In this document: positions 8,519-16,866 of the stretch, piece after piece
Numbering within the stretch: the stretch's first letter is position 1
Layout: every line of letters begins with the position of its first letter
Source of the DNA: Streptomyces misionensis
GTDB taxonomy: Bacteria; Actinomycetota; Actinomycetes; Streptomycetales; Streptomycetaceae
NCBI RefSeq assembly: GCF_007896895.1
Contig: NZ_VOGW01000128.1
Span: 8,994-51,920 of the forward strand
Reading direction: 5' to 3'
Length of the DNA: 42,927 nt
Translations under genes and position numbers: made by a program
The notes under the pieces: generated by a model
Seen by the model: only the letters and a program-made list of their open reading frames with translations
Databases searched by the model: none
What the model was told of the DNA's origin: nothing

Positions 8519-9061
8519 GTGCGGATGGAGAACACCGCACTGCTGGTCATCGACATGATCAACACGTACGACCACAAGGACGCCGACCTGCTGATTCCGT
8601 CGGCCCGGACCGTCGTACCGGTCGTGGCGGACCTTCTGGGGCACGCCCGGGACCGCTCGGCGCCGGTGATCTATGTGAACGACAACTTCGGCCAGTGGCG
8701 ATCCCATCACGGAGAGCTGCTCGACCAGGCCCTGGGCGGGCCGCACAGCTACCTGGTGAAGCCCTTGAAACCCGACAGAGACTCCCTCTTCGTGGTGAAG
8801 GCCCGCCACTCCGTCTTCTTCGAGACCCCGCTGGAGTACCTCCTGCGACAGCAGGGCATCGACCGGCTGGTGCTCACCGGGCAGGTGACCGAGCAGTGCG
8901 TGCTCTACTCGGCTCTCGACGCCCATATCCGTCACTTCGACGTGATCGTTCCCAGGGATGCCGTGGCGCACATCCACGAGGACCTCGCTCACGCCGCGCT
9001 GCGGATGATGGAGCGGAACATGGGCGCGCACGTGTGCACGAGCAAGGACCTGTGGAGGTGA
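8519..9061 (+). CDS. Isochorismatase-family cysteine hydrolase
   Basis: A 180-residue alpha/beta hydrolase of the isochorismatase-like family. The catalytic triad is visible as D12 (LLVIDMIN), K94 (FVVKARHS) and C127 (TGQVTEQCV). Members cleave isochorismate, nicotinamide or other amide-type bonds, and the sequence does not decide among them. The GTG at 8519 has GGGAA about 6 nt upstream; an ATG at 8525 is nearly as good, differing by two residues. The gene follows the FUSC gene by 126 bases on the same strand, so cotranscription is possible. It converges on the GH92 gene. Confidence 0.85.
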   Translation: MRMENTALLVIDMINTYDHKDADLLIPSARTVVPVVADLLGHARDRSAPVIYVNDNFGQWRSHHGELLDQALGGPHSYLVKPLKPDRDSLFVVKARHSVFFETPLEYLLRQQGIDRLVLTGQVTEQCVLYSALDAHIRHFDVIVPRDAVAHIHEDLAHAALRMMERNMGAHVCTSKDLWR

Positions 9062-9135
9062 GCACGGCATTGCGGCGGACGGGCTTGCGCGCACGCACGC
9101 CGCGGCGGCCCGCCGTCGTCAGTGCCCTGCGGGCC

Positions 9136-12100
9136 TCACCGGCCGAAGCCGTAGGCGAACAGGTGGTCGCTGCCCGACGAGCCCGTCACCGGCAGGGTGA
9201 TCGAGGCCACCTGCTTGGCCGCGTCGAGCGGGATCTTCGTGGCGAAGACATAGGTCTTCACGCCGTCCCGGCCGCCGCTGCCGGTGTTCCGGTAACCGGT
9301 CGTCACGGCCGTGGTGTCACCCGCCATCGGCTTCGTGGAACCGGCGTTGAGCGTCCAGTCCGAGAAGCCGACCACCGCCTTGTCGGTGGTGCCGTCGGTG
9401 TAGGTGACGGTCAGCGTGCCCGAGACCCCGCTGCCGTCGGTCGGCGCGTTGGTCGCCGTACCCAGCAGACCCAGTGACGCTCCCGACGTACCGGCCGGCA
9501 TCGGAATGGTCTGGCCGGCCATCTCCAGGTTGTCCAGCTGACCGGACGCCACCGCCGGCCAGGTGTAGGGGACGCCGTCGACCGTGAGGGTGGAGCCGCT
9601 CCTGGCGCCGGCCGCCGACAGCGCGTTCTGCGAGAACGCCCAGCCGTCGTTGTCGAAGCCGCCCGAGAAGGTGGCGCCGTCGGGGTAGATGCCCTCGTTG
9701 GTGTCGTACGGCCACAGTTCCCCGGCCTTGGCCACGGCGACCCGGAGGGTCGCGCCATTCAGTGCCGCACCGGTGCCGTGGTCGGTCAGCGCGAAGGTGA
9801 CGGGGAACGTCCCCTCGGCCGTGCCCGCCGTGACGTGGACCTTCGCCTCGGCGCTGCCGGAGGCGGGCACCTTCAGCGAGCCGGTCGCCGGGGCGAGCGT
9901 GACACCCGATGGCGCCGTCGCCTTCCAGTCGACGGTGACGTCCTTGCCGCCGAGGTTGGTGAGGCCGAGCGTGCCGTCACCGGAGGCGCCCGGCTGGAGC
10001 ACCAGGCCGTCGCCGGTCGGACCGGCCGCGGCCAGGACGCGGTCCCCGCCCGTGGTGTCCGACGGCGGCACCGCCGACGGGTCGGAGGCCCAGGACTTGT
10101 CCGGCCGGGTGCCGAGGGTGAAGTCCAGGGTGCCCGCGCCCTTGAACTGCCCGTACGTCAGCCAGGGGGCGTTCCACTCCTTGCCCTTGACGTCGAGGGA
10201 CTGCACGTACGGCGCGTCGGGCGCCGCCTTCGGCGCGTTGATCCGCACCGTCCTGCCGCCGGCGGGCGTCACCTGCGCCACCGGGAAGGCCGGGCTGCCG
10301 AGCACGAGGGTGTCGGTGCCCGGGGTCTCCGGGTACATGCCCAGCTCGGACCAGACGTACCAGGAGCTCATCGCGCCGAGGTCGTCGTTGCCGAAGGAGC
10401 CGACCGGGGCGTTGAAGTACAGGTCCCGCTGGGCGGCGCGGACGGCCTCCTGGGTCTTCCACGGCTGACCCGTGTAGTCGTACTCCCAGGGGATCTCCAC
10501 ACTGGGCTCGTTGCTCAGGTTGGCGTCGGTGTTGCCGGGGTCGGTGATGTCGTCGAGCAGGCTGTCCAGGTAGGACGAATACGCCTGGTCACCGCCGCGC
10601 GCCTGGATGAGCTGCTTCAGGTTGAACGGGACCATCGGCGTGTACTGGGCAGACGTGCCCTCGACGAAGCCGTTGGAGGTGCCCGGGGTGAACCCGGCCG
10701 CGAACCGGCCGTCCTTGTCCTTCGCCTGCATGTACCCGGTCTGCGGGTTGAAGACGTTCATCCAGTCCTGGGCGCGGGCGGCGAACTTCTGGTAAACGGC
10801 CTTCTCGCCCAGCGACTTGGCGAAGGCGGCGAGGGCGTAGTCGGCGGAGTCGTACTCCAGCTGGGTGGAGACCGGGCCGTAGAAGTTGCAGCACCCGTAG
10901 TCCTTCTCGTCCAGCGGGAGGTAGCCCTTGGCGTCGCGCACCGACTCGCCGGGGCGGTCGTTGTTCGGGACGGTGGCCTCGTGCCGGAGGGCGGCGAGCG
11001 CCTTGTCCGTGTCGAAGCTCCGGGCGCCGAAGGCGTACGCGTCGGCGATGATGCCGGCCGCCGGGTCGCCGACCATGACGTAGCTCTCGCCGTTATTGGA
11101 GGCCCACTTGGGGAGCAGGCCCGTCTGGTCGTAACCGTTGAGCATCGAGGTGACGACGTCGCTGGTGACCTTGGGTTCGGCCATCGCCATCAGCTGGGTC
11201 TGGGAGCGGTAGGTGTCCCAGCCCGAGTAGTTGGCGTACTGGGCCCGCTGCCCCTTGGCCAGCTTGTGGATCTGGTTGTCCATGCCCATGTACTGGCCGT
11301 TGTCGTCCGAGAAGACGTTGGGGTGCAGCAGCGCGTGGTAGAGCGCCGTGTAGAACTGCACCTGCTGGTCCTTGGTGCCGCCGCCGATCCGGATCCTGTC
11401 CAGCACCGCGTTCCAGGCGTCGTGGTTCGCCCGCTCCACCGCGTCCAGGTTCCAGTTCCCGATCTCGGTGGCGAGGTTGTCCGCCGCGCCCGCGTCACTG
11501 GTGTACGAGATGCCGACCTTCGCCTTCACCGTGGGGTTCGAGGAGGTGTTGAAGGTCAGGTACATCCCGTTCGCCCCCGTGGTGGGCGGCTGGGCGGCCT
11601 TGCCCGTGGTCGAGGGCGAGGGCGTGGCGCCGGTGCTCGGGGCCGGGGACGGCGTACCGGAGGACGTGCCGGCGCTGCCGTGCACGGTCGGGGAGGGGGC
11701 CGCGGGCACGGTGAAGTGCTGTTCCTTCAGCCGCTTCGACGGGTGCGGCTGCGCGTTCTGCCTGACCTGGCCCGCCTTCAGCGAGGTGGCGTCGGGGTTG
11801 ATGGTGCCGCCGACCCAGGTACCGCTGCCGGTGAACGGCTGGTCGAACTTGATGTCGAAGTGCAGGGTGTACCGGTTCTTCGCGCCGCAGAAGTGGCCGC
11901 TGTCGACGGAGCCCTTGATCTCCTTCTTGTTCACCACCTGGACGCGGGTCCCGTCCACCTGGGTGGCGCCACCGCTGAGCTTGAACAGCAGGTTCGCCTG
12001 ACCACCCGCCGGGAAGGTGAAGGAGCCCAGGCCGGCGCGGGTGGTGTCGGTCAGCCGGGTCGTGACGCCGTTCGCGTCGGTGACCTCGTACGACCCGATG

Positions 12101-12549
12101 CCGGTCTGCTCGTCGGCGTGGCTGAAGCCCACGGACGCGTTGCCGAGGTTGCCGGAGAGCGTGCCGGTCACCGGAAGGACGGGCAAGTCACCCGCGACAC
12201 CGCAGCCGGGTCCCGAGACATGGGTGAGGCTGAAGCCCGAGATCTTCTTGTCGTCGTACTCGTAGCCGCCGCCCGAGGGCCGGTCGGGCGTCGTGTCCGG
12301 ACCCCACTGCACCATGCCGGCCGGCATGTCGGGGCCTGGGAAGGTGTCCACCTCTCCGGAGGTGCCGATCAGCGGGTTGACGAGGGACGCGGGATCTTTC
12401 ACCAGGGCCGGCGGCGCGGCACTCGCGGCGTACGCGCCCCCGATCGCCGGGAGCGGGAATGCCGCGAGGCCCAGGACGGAGATCAGGGTCAGGCGTTGGC
12501 GGAATCTCTTTCGATCACGTGGCGCGGCTGAACGTCGGGGTCGGACCAT
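9136..12549 (-). CDS. Secreted GH92 alpha-mannosidase with NEW3-like and C-terminal beta-sandwich domains
   Basis: A 1137-residue exported glycoside hydrolase. A basic n-region and hydrophobic signal (about 20-45) precede the GH92 N-domain (VNPLIGT, FPGPDMPAGMVQWGPD). A Pro/Ser/Thr/Gly-rich stretch at about 281-326 interrupts it. The catalytic domain carries EGTSAQY (629-635), NEPSVEIPW (680-688) and the hallmark GNDDLGAMSSWYVW (720-733). A NEW3-like domain follows (about 915-1000), then a beta-sandwich ending in LFAYGFGR. GH92 enzymes are calcium-dependent exo-alpha-mannosidases acting on fungal or host mannans. The ATG at 12549 has GGAGG 6 nt upstream. The NEPS and EG motifs differ from the better known family versions, so the linkage cut is uncertain. 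Confidence 0.92.
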   Translation of the reverse strand: MVRPRRSAAPRDRKRFRQRLTLISVLGLAAFPLPAIGGAYAASAAPPALVKDPASLVNPLIGTSGEVDTFPGPDMPAGMVQWGPDTTPDRPSGGGYEYDDKKISGFSLTHVSGPGCGVAGDLPVLPVTGTLSGNLGNASVGFSHADEQTGIGSYEVTDANGVTTRLTDTTRAGLGSFTFPAGGQANLLFKLSGGATQVDGTRVQVVNKKEIKGSVDSGHFCGAKNRYTLHFDIKFDQPFTGSGTWVGGTINPDATSLKAGQVRQNAQPHPSKRLKEQHFTVPAAPSPTVHGSAGTSSGTPSPAPSTGATPSPSTTGKAAQPPTTGANGMYLTFNTSSNPTVKAKVGISYTSDAGAADNLATEIGNWNLDAVERANHDAWNAVLDRIRIGGGTKDQQVQFYTALYHALLHPNVFSDDNGQYMGMDNQIHKLAKGQRAQYANYSGWDTYRSQTQLMAMAEPKVTSDVVTSMLNGYDQTGLLPKWASNNGESYVMVGDPAAGIIADAYAFGARSFDTDKALAALRHEATVPNNDRPGESVRDAKGYLPLDEKDYGCCNFYGPVSTQLEYDSADYALAAFAKSLGEKAVYQKFAARAQDWMNVFNPQTGYMQAKDKDGRFAAGFTPGTSNGFVEGTSAQYTPMVPFNLKQLIQARGGDQAYSSYLDSLLDDITDPGNTDANLSNEPSVEIPWEYDYTGQPWKTQEAVRAAQRDLYFNAPVGSFGNDDLGAMSSWYVWSELGMYPETPGTDTLVLGSPAFPVAQVTPAGGRTVRINAPKAAPDAPYVQSLDVKGKEWNAPWLTYGQFKGAGTLDFTLGTRPDKSWASDPSAVPPSDTTGGDRVLAAAGPTGDGLVLQPGASGDGTLGLTNLGGKDVTVDWKATAPSGVTLAPATGSLKVPASGSAEAKVHVTAGTAEGTFPVTFALTDHGTGAALNGATLRVAVAKAGELWPYDTNEGIYPDGATFSGGFDNDGWAFSQNALSAAGARSGSTLTVDGVPYTWPAVASGQLDNLEMAGQTIPMPAGTSGASLGLLGTATNAPTDGSGVSGTLTVTYTDGTTDKAVVGFSDWTLNAGSTKPMAGDTTAVTTGYRNTGSGGRDGVKTYVFATKIPLDAAKQVASITLPVTGSSGSDHLFAYGFGR

Positions 12550-13166
12550 CGGTTGCCTCCGCAGCGTTTCGTGCTTCGCACAGGTGCTGATGTGCCGAAG
12601 GGCAGGGCGTCGGTGAGGGCCTCGGTGCCGGGCGCCTCGACCGGCCGCCTGACAACGTTGCCATTCACAGGTGTCGAGTGAAACGCCTGGGCTCACGACG
12701 TGTCAACGAGGCCAACAACAGTTTCTGAAAGCGAAGTTCGCGGTGCGGCGGCCGACCTGGTGGTGTCGCGGCCGCGGCCGAAGCCCACCGGACGCCTGAT
12801 CGGCTGACGCAGGCCTTGGTGAACTGGGGTTATCCGGGGTGGACTTGGGTCGGACCCTTCGTGCACCGACGGCTTGGCCCCCTTGACCCGACGAGCCGGA
12901 ACCCGGCACGGCCCCTTGGGCACCTCGAGTGGCGGACTCCTCTCTCCGTGCCGCCCTCAGGGGCGTGGAGGACCATCGAAGCGACGGGCCGCTGATCGCC
13001 TCGACGCTCCTTGAGCAACGGCGCCGGTCGGAACCGTTCGGCGAACGCGCCCGTCCCCAACTTGGCTCTCCGCGCGGTCGCTTTGAGAGTGGCCGACCTC
13101 TTCGACGTAAGGTCGGAGCCGACGTGGAATTGCCGAAGCCCTGGTTCGGGCACCGAGGAGCCGTCG
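12550..13166. other. 617-bp region upstream of the GH92 gene
   Basis: It holds the GH92 promoter region, with a hairpin-forming sequence at about 12574-12600 (CTTCGCACA against TGTGCCGAAG, one bulge). No supported gene is present. Open frames on both strands have mixed third-position composition and no recognisable motif. Confidence 0.5.
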
Positions 13167-13552
13167 ATGCCGGACCAAGGTTTGCAGCGTGCCGAGCGCC
13201 TGGCTGGTTACGTGACCATGAACACTCAGCTCTCCTTGCTGAGCGACCGGCGGCTCGGGAAGGTCGTGGCAGCCGCTGCCCCGCTCGGGTCGGGCATCGG
13301 TGGCAGGTCGGTGGCCTGCTCGACGGCGTCCGCGGTGACACGGCACGCGAGATCTTCCTGCACGACTGGATCGCGGGCCGGCGACCTGACGGCATCCCAC
13401 CCGAGATCACGGCCATCATCGACCGGCACGCCCGCCCCACCGTCGTCGTGGACTCCTTCTTCCGCCGCCTGCTCACCGAGAGCAAGCGGACGCCCTTCCC
13501 GGCCGCGGAGATCGAGCGGCAGTTGGAGGCCGACGCCACACCCCAACACTGA
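13167..13552 (+). pseudogene. Kinase-like protein gene with internal deletion and frame change
   Basis: The ATG at 13167, with GAGGAG 6 nt upstream, begins a frame giving MNTQLSLLSDRRLG and then APLGSGIGG, which resembles the glycine-rich start of a Streptomyces protein-kinase-like family known to me from memory. Near 13300 the sense switches to another frame that reads LHDWIAGRRPDGIPPEIT and VVVDSFFRRLLTESK up to TGA at 13552, which fits the C-terminal tail of the same family. The catalytic middle, roughly 200 or more residues, is missing. The remnant cannot be an active kinase. The family assignment is moderate; the two-frame structure is seen directly. Confidence 0.55.
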
Positions 13553-13669
13553 TCCACACCCTCACCTCGGCTGCCACGGTCGCTCTTCTCACGCCGGGCT
13601 GTCACCGAAGCGCCCGGGAAATCGTCGTGCCATGCCCTGTGTGCATGGTTTCCGCTGCCGTCCGGCATT

Positions 13670-13683
13670 GGACGCATGCGTCC
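13670..13683. promoter_or_regulatory. 14-bp perfect palindrome upstream of FUSC gene 2
   Basis: GGACGCATGCGTCC at 13670-13683 is fully self-complementary and lies 60 bases before the ATG at 13744. A second inverted repeat, CCATGC/GCATGG, lies at 13630-13648. Both are candidate regulator sites, possibly for the downstream LysR protein. Confidence 0.45.
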
Positions 13684-13743
13684 TCACGATCAACCCTTGA
13701 AGGGACACACCTGTCCCCCGTTCTCAAGGAGTCGATCCCCTCG

Positions 13744-15507
13744 ATGAAGGCACCGCTCGGCCCGACGACGAAGGCATCGCACGGCATCCCGCTGACCCCG
13801 GTGCCGCTCGCGGCCGCCGTGCGGGGCGCCGTCGCACTGGCGGTGCCGCTGCTCGTCGGCCTGTGGACCGGGGCCGTCGTGCCCGCCGTGATCGCGGGCA
13901 TCGGCGCCCTGTGGGGAGTGAGCCAGGACGGCTCCGACCCCTACCGGCTGCGGGTGCGGCGGCTGGGCGGCATGGGCGTCAGCGCCGCCGCCGGCCTGCT
14001 CGCCGGGGAACTGGCGTTGCGCAGCGGGCACCCGGCGGCGGTGACCGGCTGCCTGGTCGCCTCCGCCCTGCTCGCCGGCTCGGTCAGTCTGCGCGGCCGG
14101 CTCGCCTCCGTCTGCGGCATGCACCTGCTGCTCGGCGTCACCATCGGCTCGGGCATCCCGGTGCCGGGGCCGTGGTGGCGCGCTCCGCTCGCGCTGCTCG
14201 CCGGGGTGGGTCTCGTCATCGTGATGTCGGCGGCGCCGTGGCTGTGGCGGCGGTACGGCATCGAGCGGGCCGCCGTGCTCGCCGTGTACCGGGCAGCCTC
14301 TCAGGCCCTGTCGGCGGCCGGTTCGCCCGCGGCACAGGACGCGCGCCGCCGGCTGACCGCGGCGCTCGACCAGGCCCACCAGGTGATGGGCCGCCACCTG
14401 ACGCGCCCGGCCCGGCCGCACCCGGAGCTCGCCGCGCTGCGCCGCGCCTTCCACACGGGCGTCCGTCTGGGCGAGGTGGCCTCGGCACTGGTGTGGGAGG
14501 GGCGCCCGCTCCCCCGGCACGTGACGGACGTACCGCTGCGGATGGCCGCGCGCCTGCTGCCGCGGCGGGGCGGTCCGGCCGCGGCCGGCGAGTTGCGGGA
14601 CGCCCGCGCAGGACGGGCGAGGGAGGACGCGGTGCCCGACTCGCCGGGGGTGCGGGCGCTGGCCGAGCTGGCGGCGGACACCCGTCGGGGCCGCCCTGAC
14701 GAGCCCGCGGTGCGCCTGCCTACGGTGGAGTGGCACGGGCGGGCCGCCCAGGTGCGCTACACCGTGCTGCTGGCGGTCTGTGTGCTGGTCGCCCAGCTGT
14801 GCGCGGAAGCGCTGCACGAGCCGCGCGGGTACTGGCTCCCCATGACGGTGGCCTTCGTCTACAAGCCGGACTTCGGTCCCCTCGTCCGGCGGGCCCTGCA
14901 CCGCTGCGCCGGTACGGTCGCAGGAGTGGCCGCCATCGGGGCGGTGACCCTGCTGACGACCGACAGCTACGTCCTGATCGGCGCGGTCGCCGCCTTCGGC
15001 GCGCTGATGGCCGTCGGTGTGCGCCACCACTACGCCCTCGCCACGACCGGGCTGACGGCGATCGTGCTCGTCCTCGTCGACCTGCTCGGCGACCACCGCG
15101 CGCTGTACACGGCGCGGATCCTCGACACCGCGCTGGCCGCGGGAATCGTCCTGGTCGCGCACTTCGCGCTGTGGCCCCGGTCCGCCGCACAGCGGGCCAC
15201 CGCGCTGACCGAGGCGGCCCTTGCCGCCGCCCACCGCTACCGCGATCTGGCCCCCGGGGCCGCGCCGGCCCAGCGGCACGCGCTGCGCCGGACCGCCTAC
15301 CACCGGCTCGCCGAGGCCCGCCGGGCGGCGGCCTACGCCCACGGCGAGCCGGGCCGCCCCGGCCGCGCGCTGCCGGACTGGGAGGACACCATCGCCTCGG
15401 CGGAGCGGCTGTGCGACGCCGTCAGCGCACACAGCCTCGGCGCCGTGCCGCCCGCCGCCGCCCGCCCGGTGCCCCGGGGCGCGGGGGTGTGCGCGGTGGG
15501 AGGATGA
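13744..15507 (+). CDS. FUSC-family membrane protein (aromatic-acid exporter-like), copy 2
   Basis: A 587-residue relative of the protein at 6557-8392, with the same plan: hydrophobic block (about 20-165), soluble helical section, second hydrophobic block (about 340-480) and helical C-terminal tail. The segment GYWLPMTVAFVYKPDFGPL corresponds to the equivalent segment of copy 1. The ATG at 13744 gives MKAPLG; AAGGAG is 12 nt upstream, slightly distant, and the frame is open further upstream, so the start is uncertain. The stop at 15507 lies 5 nt before the start of the LysR gene. That linkage suggests the LysR protein controls this exporter-like gene, perhaps in response to its aromatic substrate. 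Confidence 0.82.
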   Translation: MKAPLGPTTKASHGIPLTPVPLAAAVRGAVALAVPLLVGLWTGAVVPAVIAGIGALWGVSQDGSDPYRLRVRRLGGMGVSAAAGLLAGELALRSGHPAAVTGCLVASALLAGSVSLRGRLASVCGMHLLLGVTIGSGIPVPGPWWRAPLALLAGVGLVIVMSAAPWLWRRYGIERAAVLAVYRAASQALSAAGSPAAQDARRRLTAALDQAHQVMGRHLTRPARPHPELAALRRAFHTGVRLGEVASALVWEGRPLPRHVTDVPLRMAARLLPRRGGPAAAGELRDARAGRAREDAVPDSPGVRALAELAADTRRGRPDEPAVRLPTVEWHGRAAQVRYTVLLAVCVLVAQLCAEALHEPRGYWLPMTVAFVYKPDFGPLVRRALHRCAGTVAGVAAIGAVTLLTTDSYVLIGAVAAFGALMAVGVRHHYALATTGLTAIVLVLVDLLGDHRALYTARILDTALAAGIVLVAHFALWPRSAAQRATALTEAALAAAHRYRDLAPGAAPAQRHALRRTAYHRLAEARRAAAYAHGEPGRPGRALPDWEDTIASAERLCDAVSAHSLGAVPPAAARPVPRGAGVCAVGG

Positions 15508-15512
15508 CCTCG

Positions 15513-16418
15513 ATGGATCTCCAAGTGCTCCGTTCCTTCCAGGCCGTGGCCGAGGGACTGACGGTCACCGAGGCCGCCGCCGAGGCGCGCATCACCCAGC
15601 CCGCCCTGTCCCGGGCCCTGCACCGACTGGAGGAGGAGGTCGGCGCGGAGCTCCTCCAGCGCGTCGGGCGGGTGCTGCGCCCGACCCCGGCGGGGCGGGT
15701 GTTCAAGGAGTACGTCGATGCCGCCCTGGACAGCTACGACCGGGGGCGGCGGGCGGTGGCCGAGGTCGTCGACCCGGACACGGGCCTGGTGTCCCTGGCC
15801 TTTCTGCACACCCTGGGCACGTGGCTGGTGCCCGGGCTGGTGACCGGGTTCCGCGAGGAGTATCCCGGGGCGCGTTTCGAGCTGCACCAGCACGGGGAGA
15901 GCGGCTTGGTCCAGCACCTCCTCGACGCCACCGCGGACCTGATGATCACCAGCGGTGATCCGGGCCACCCGCTGATCACCTGGCGGCGGCTCCTGGTCGA
16001 GCCGCTGTGGCTGGCCGTGCCCACCGGGCACCGCCTGGCCCGGCACCGCCGGGTGCGGCTGGCGGAGGTCGCCGACGAGCCGTTCATCCTGCTCAAGCCC
16101 GGCTACGGGCTGCGCAGCGTCACCGAGGAGCTGTGCCGGGAGGCCGGTTTCGCGCCGCGGGTCGCCTTCGAGGGCGAGGAGGTGCAGACCCTGCGCGGTC
16201 TGGTCGCCGCGGGCCTGGGTGTCTCCCTGATCCCGTCGTCGCCGGACACGGCGGCCACACCCCGCTTCCCGATCCGCTACCTGGAGATCACCGACGTGCA
16301 CGGTGCCCGGGACATCGGCATCGCCTGGCTCACCGGGCGCGCCCTGCCGCAGGCGACCCGCCGGTTCATCGACCATGCCCTGCGGGCGTCGGCGAACGCC
16401 CCGGACGGCCGCTGGTGA
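15513..16418 (+). CDS. LysR-family transcriptional regulator
   Basis: A 301-residue regulator. The winged helix-turn-helix (about 1-60) has the typical MDLQVLRSFQAVAE and ITQPALSRALHRLEEEVG segments, followed by a LysR substrate-binding domain (about 90-295). Of two in-frame ATGs, 15513 is preferred because GGAGG at 15499-15503 is spaced 9 nt from it, whereas the ATG at 15504 abuts that site. The earlier ATG would overlap the FUSC stop codon as ATGA. Translational coupling to the FUSC gene is likely either way. A hairpin at 16461-16487 follows. Confidence 0.9.
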   Translation: MDLQVLRSFQAVAEGLTVTEAAAEARITQPALSRALHRLEEEVGAELLQRVGRVLRPTPAGRVFKEYVDAALDSYDRGRRAVAEVVDPDTGLVSLAFLHTLGTWLVPGLVTGFREEYPGARFELHQHGESGLVQHLLDATADLMITSGDPGHPLITWRRLLVEPLWLAVPTGHRLARHRRVRLAEVADEPFILLKPGYGLRSVTEELCREAGFAPRVAFEGEEVQTLRGLVAAGLGVSLIPSSPDTAATPRFPIRYLEITDVHGARDIGIAWLTGRALPQATRRFIDHALRASANAPDGRW

Positions 16419-16460
16419 GCGGGCCCCGCCGCGCCGCCTGACATGCCTTGCCCGGAGCGA

Positions 16461-16487
16461 CGGCGCCCCCGGGGCGGTGGGGCGCCG
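16461..16487 (+). terminator. Hairpin terminator after the FUSC-LysR pair
   Basis: CGGCGCCCC at 16461-16469 pairs perfectly with GGGGCGCCG at 16479-16487 across a 9-nt loop, 43 bases after the LysR stop. No T-run follows. Confidence 0.65.
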
Positions 16488-16559
16488 CACGCCGGTGGTC
16501 TTGATCAGGCTGCCGGAAGCGTTTGTGAACAGCCCGCCTGAGTGTTTCCGCGAGGACCG

Positions 16560-16765
16560 TCGCCCGGGGCCGCGCCGCCGAGAGCCGGCTCGCGCTTGGT
16601 CAGCGCCCGGAAGAGCAGTTCGGCGCCGTGCCCGTCGAGTTCCATGGAGCCGAGTTCGTCGATGCGGAGGAAGCCGCAGGGCCGTAGCGGGTGATTGCCT
16701 TGTCCGGCTGCTTCTCACCGGCGCTCACGACCAGTTCATTGACCGGCTTGCCCGGTTCCCGCTCG
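16560..16765 (-). pseudogene. IS21-type istB ATPase remnant
   Basis: On the minus strand one frame reads KPVNELVVSAGEKQPDKAI then TRYG, and after a frame change a second reads FLRIDELGSMELDGHGAELL then FRALTKRE. Together these match the Walker B region of IstB, the IS21 transposition helper ATPase (typically VNELVEAAD, IDELGYMELD, GAELLFQVLTERE). The Walker A part, the C-terminal third and istA are absent. It is a short relic of an IS21-family element. Confidence 0.75.
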
Positions 16766-16866
16766 ACGACGGCCGGCCTCGGCCCGCCCTGCGCCACCCG
16801 GCCGGCGGCGTTCCCCCCGACCGGGCCGCGCAGATCACGATGACGTCGTACGTGTGGTTGTCCGTG

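Noticed and set aside
6479..9094. 871-codon leftward open frame
   Set aside because: Antisense of the FUSC and isochorismatase genes, composed of Gly/Arg/Pro/Gln-rich nonsense without family features.
9778..12531. 917-codon rightward open frame
   Set aside because: It is the antisense of the GH92 gene; high GC keeps the opposite frame open. Its translation is Val/Arg/Gly-rich with no motif, whereas the minus strand has signal peptide and GH92 motifs.
13690..15432. 580-codon leftward open frame
   Set aside because: Antisense of the second FUSC gene; no motif and no RBS.
15504..15507. ATG at 15504 as LysR start with ATGA overlap
   Set aside because: The GGAGG site abuts this ATG with no spacing, while the ATG at 15513 has ideal spacing and gives the family-typical MDLQVL start.
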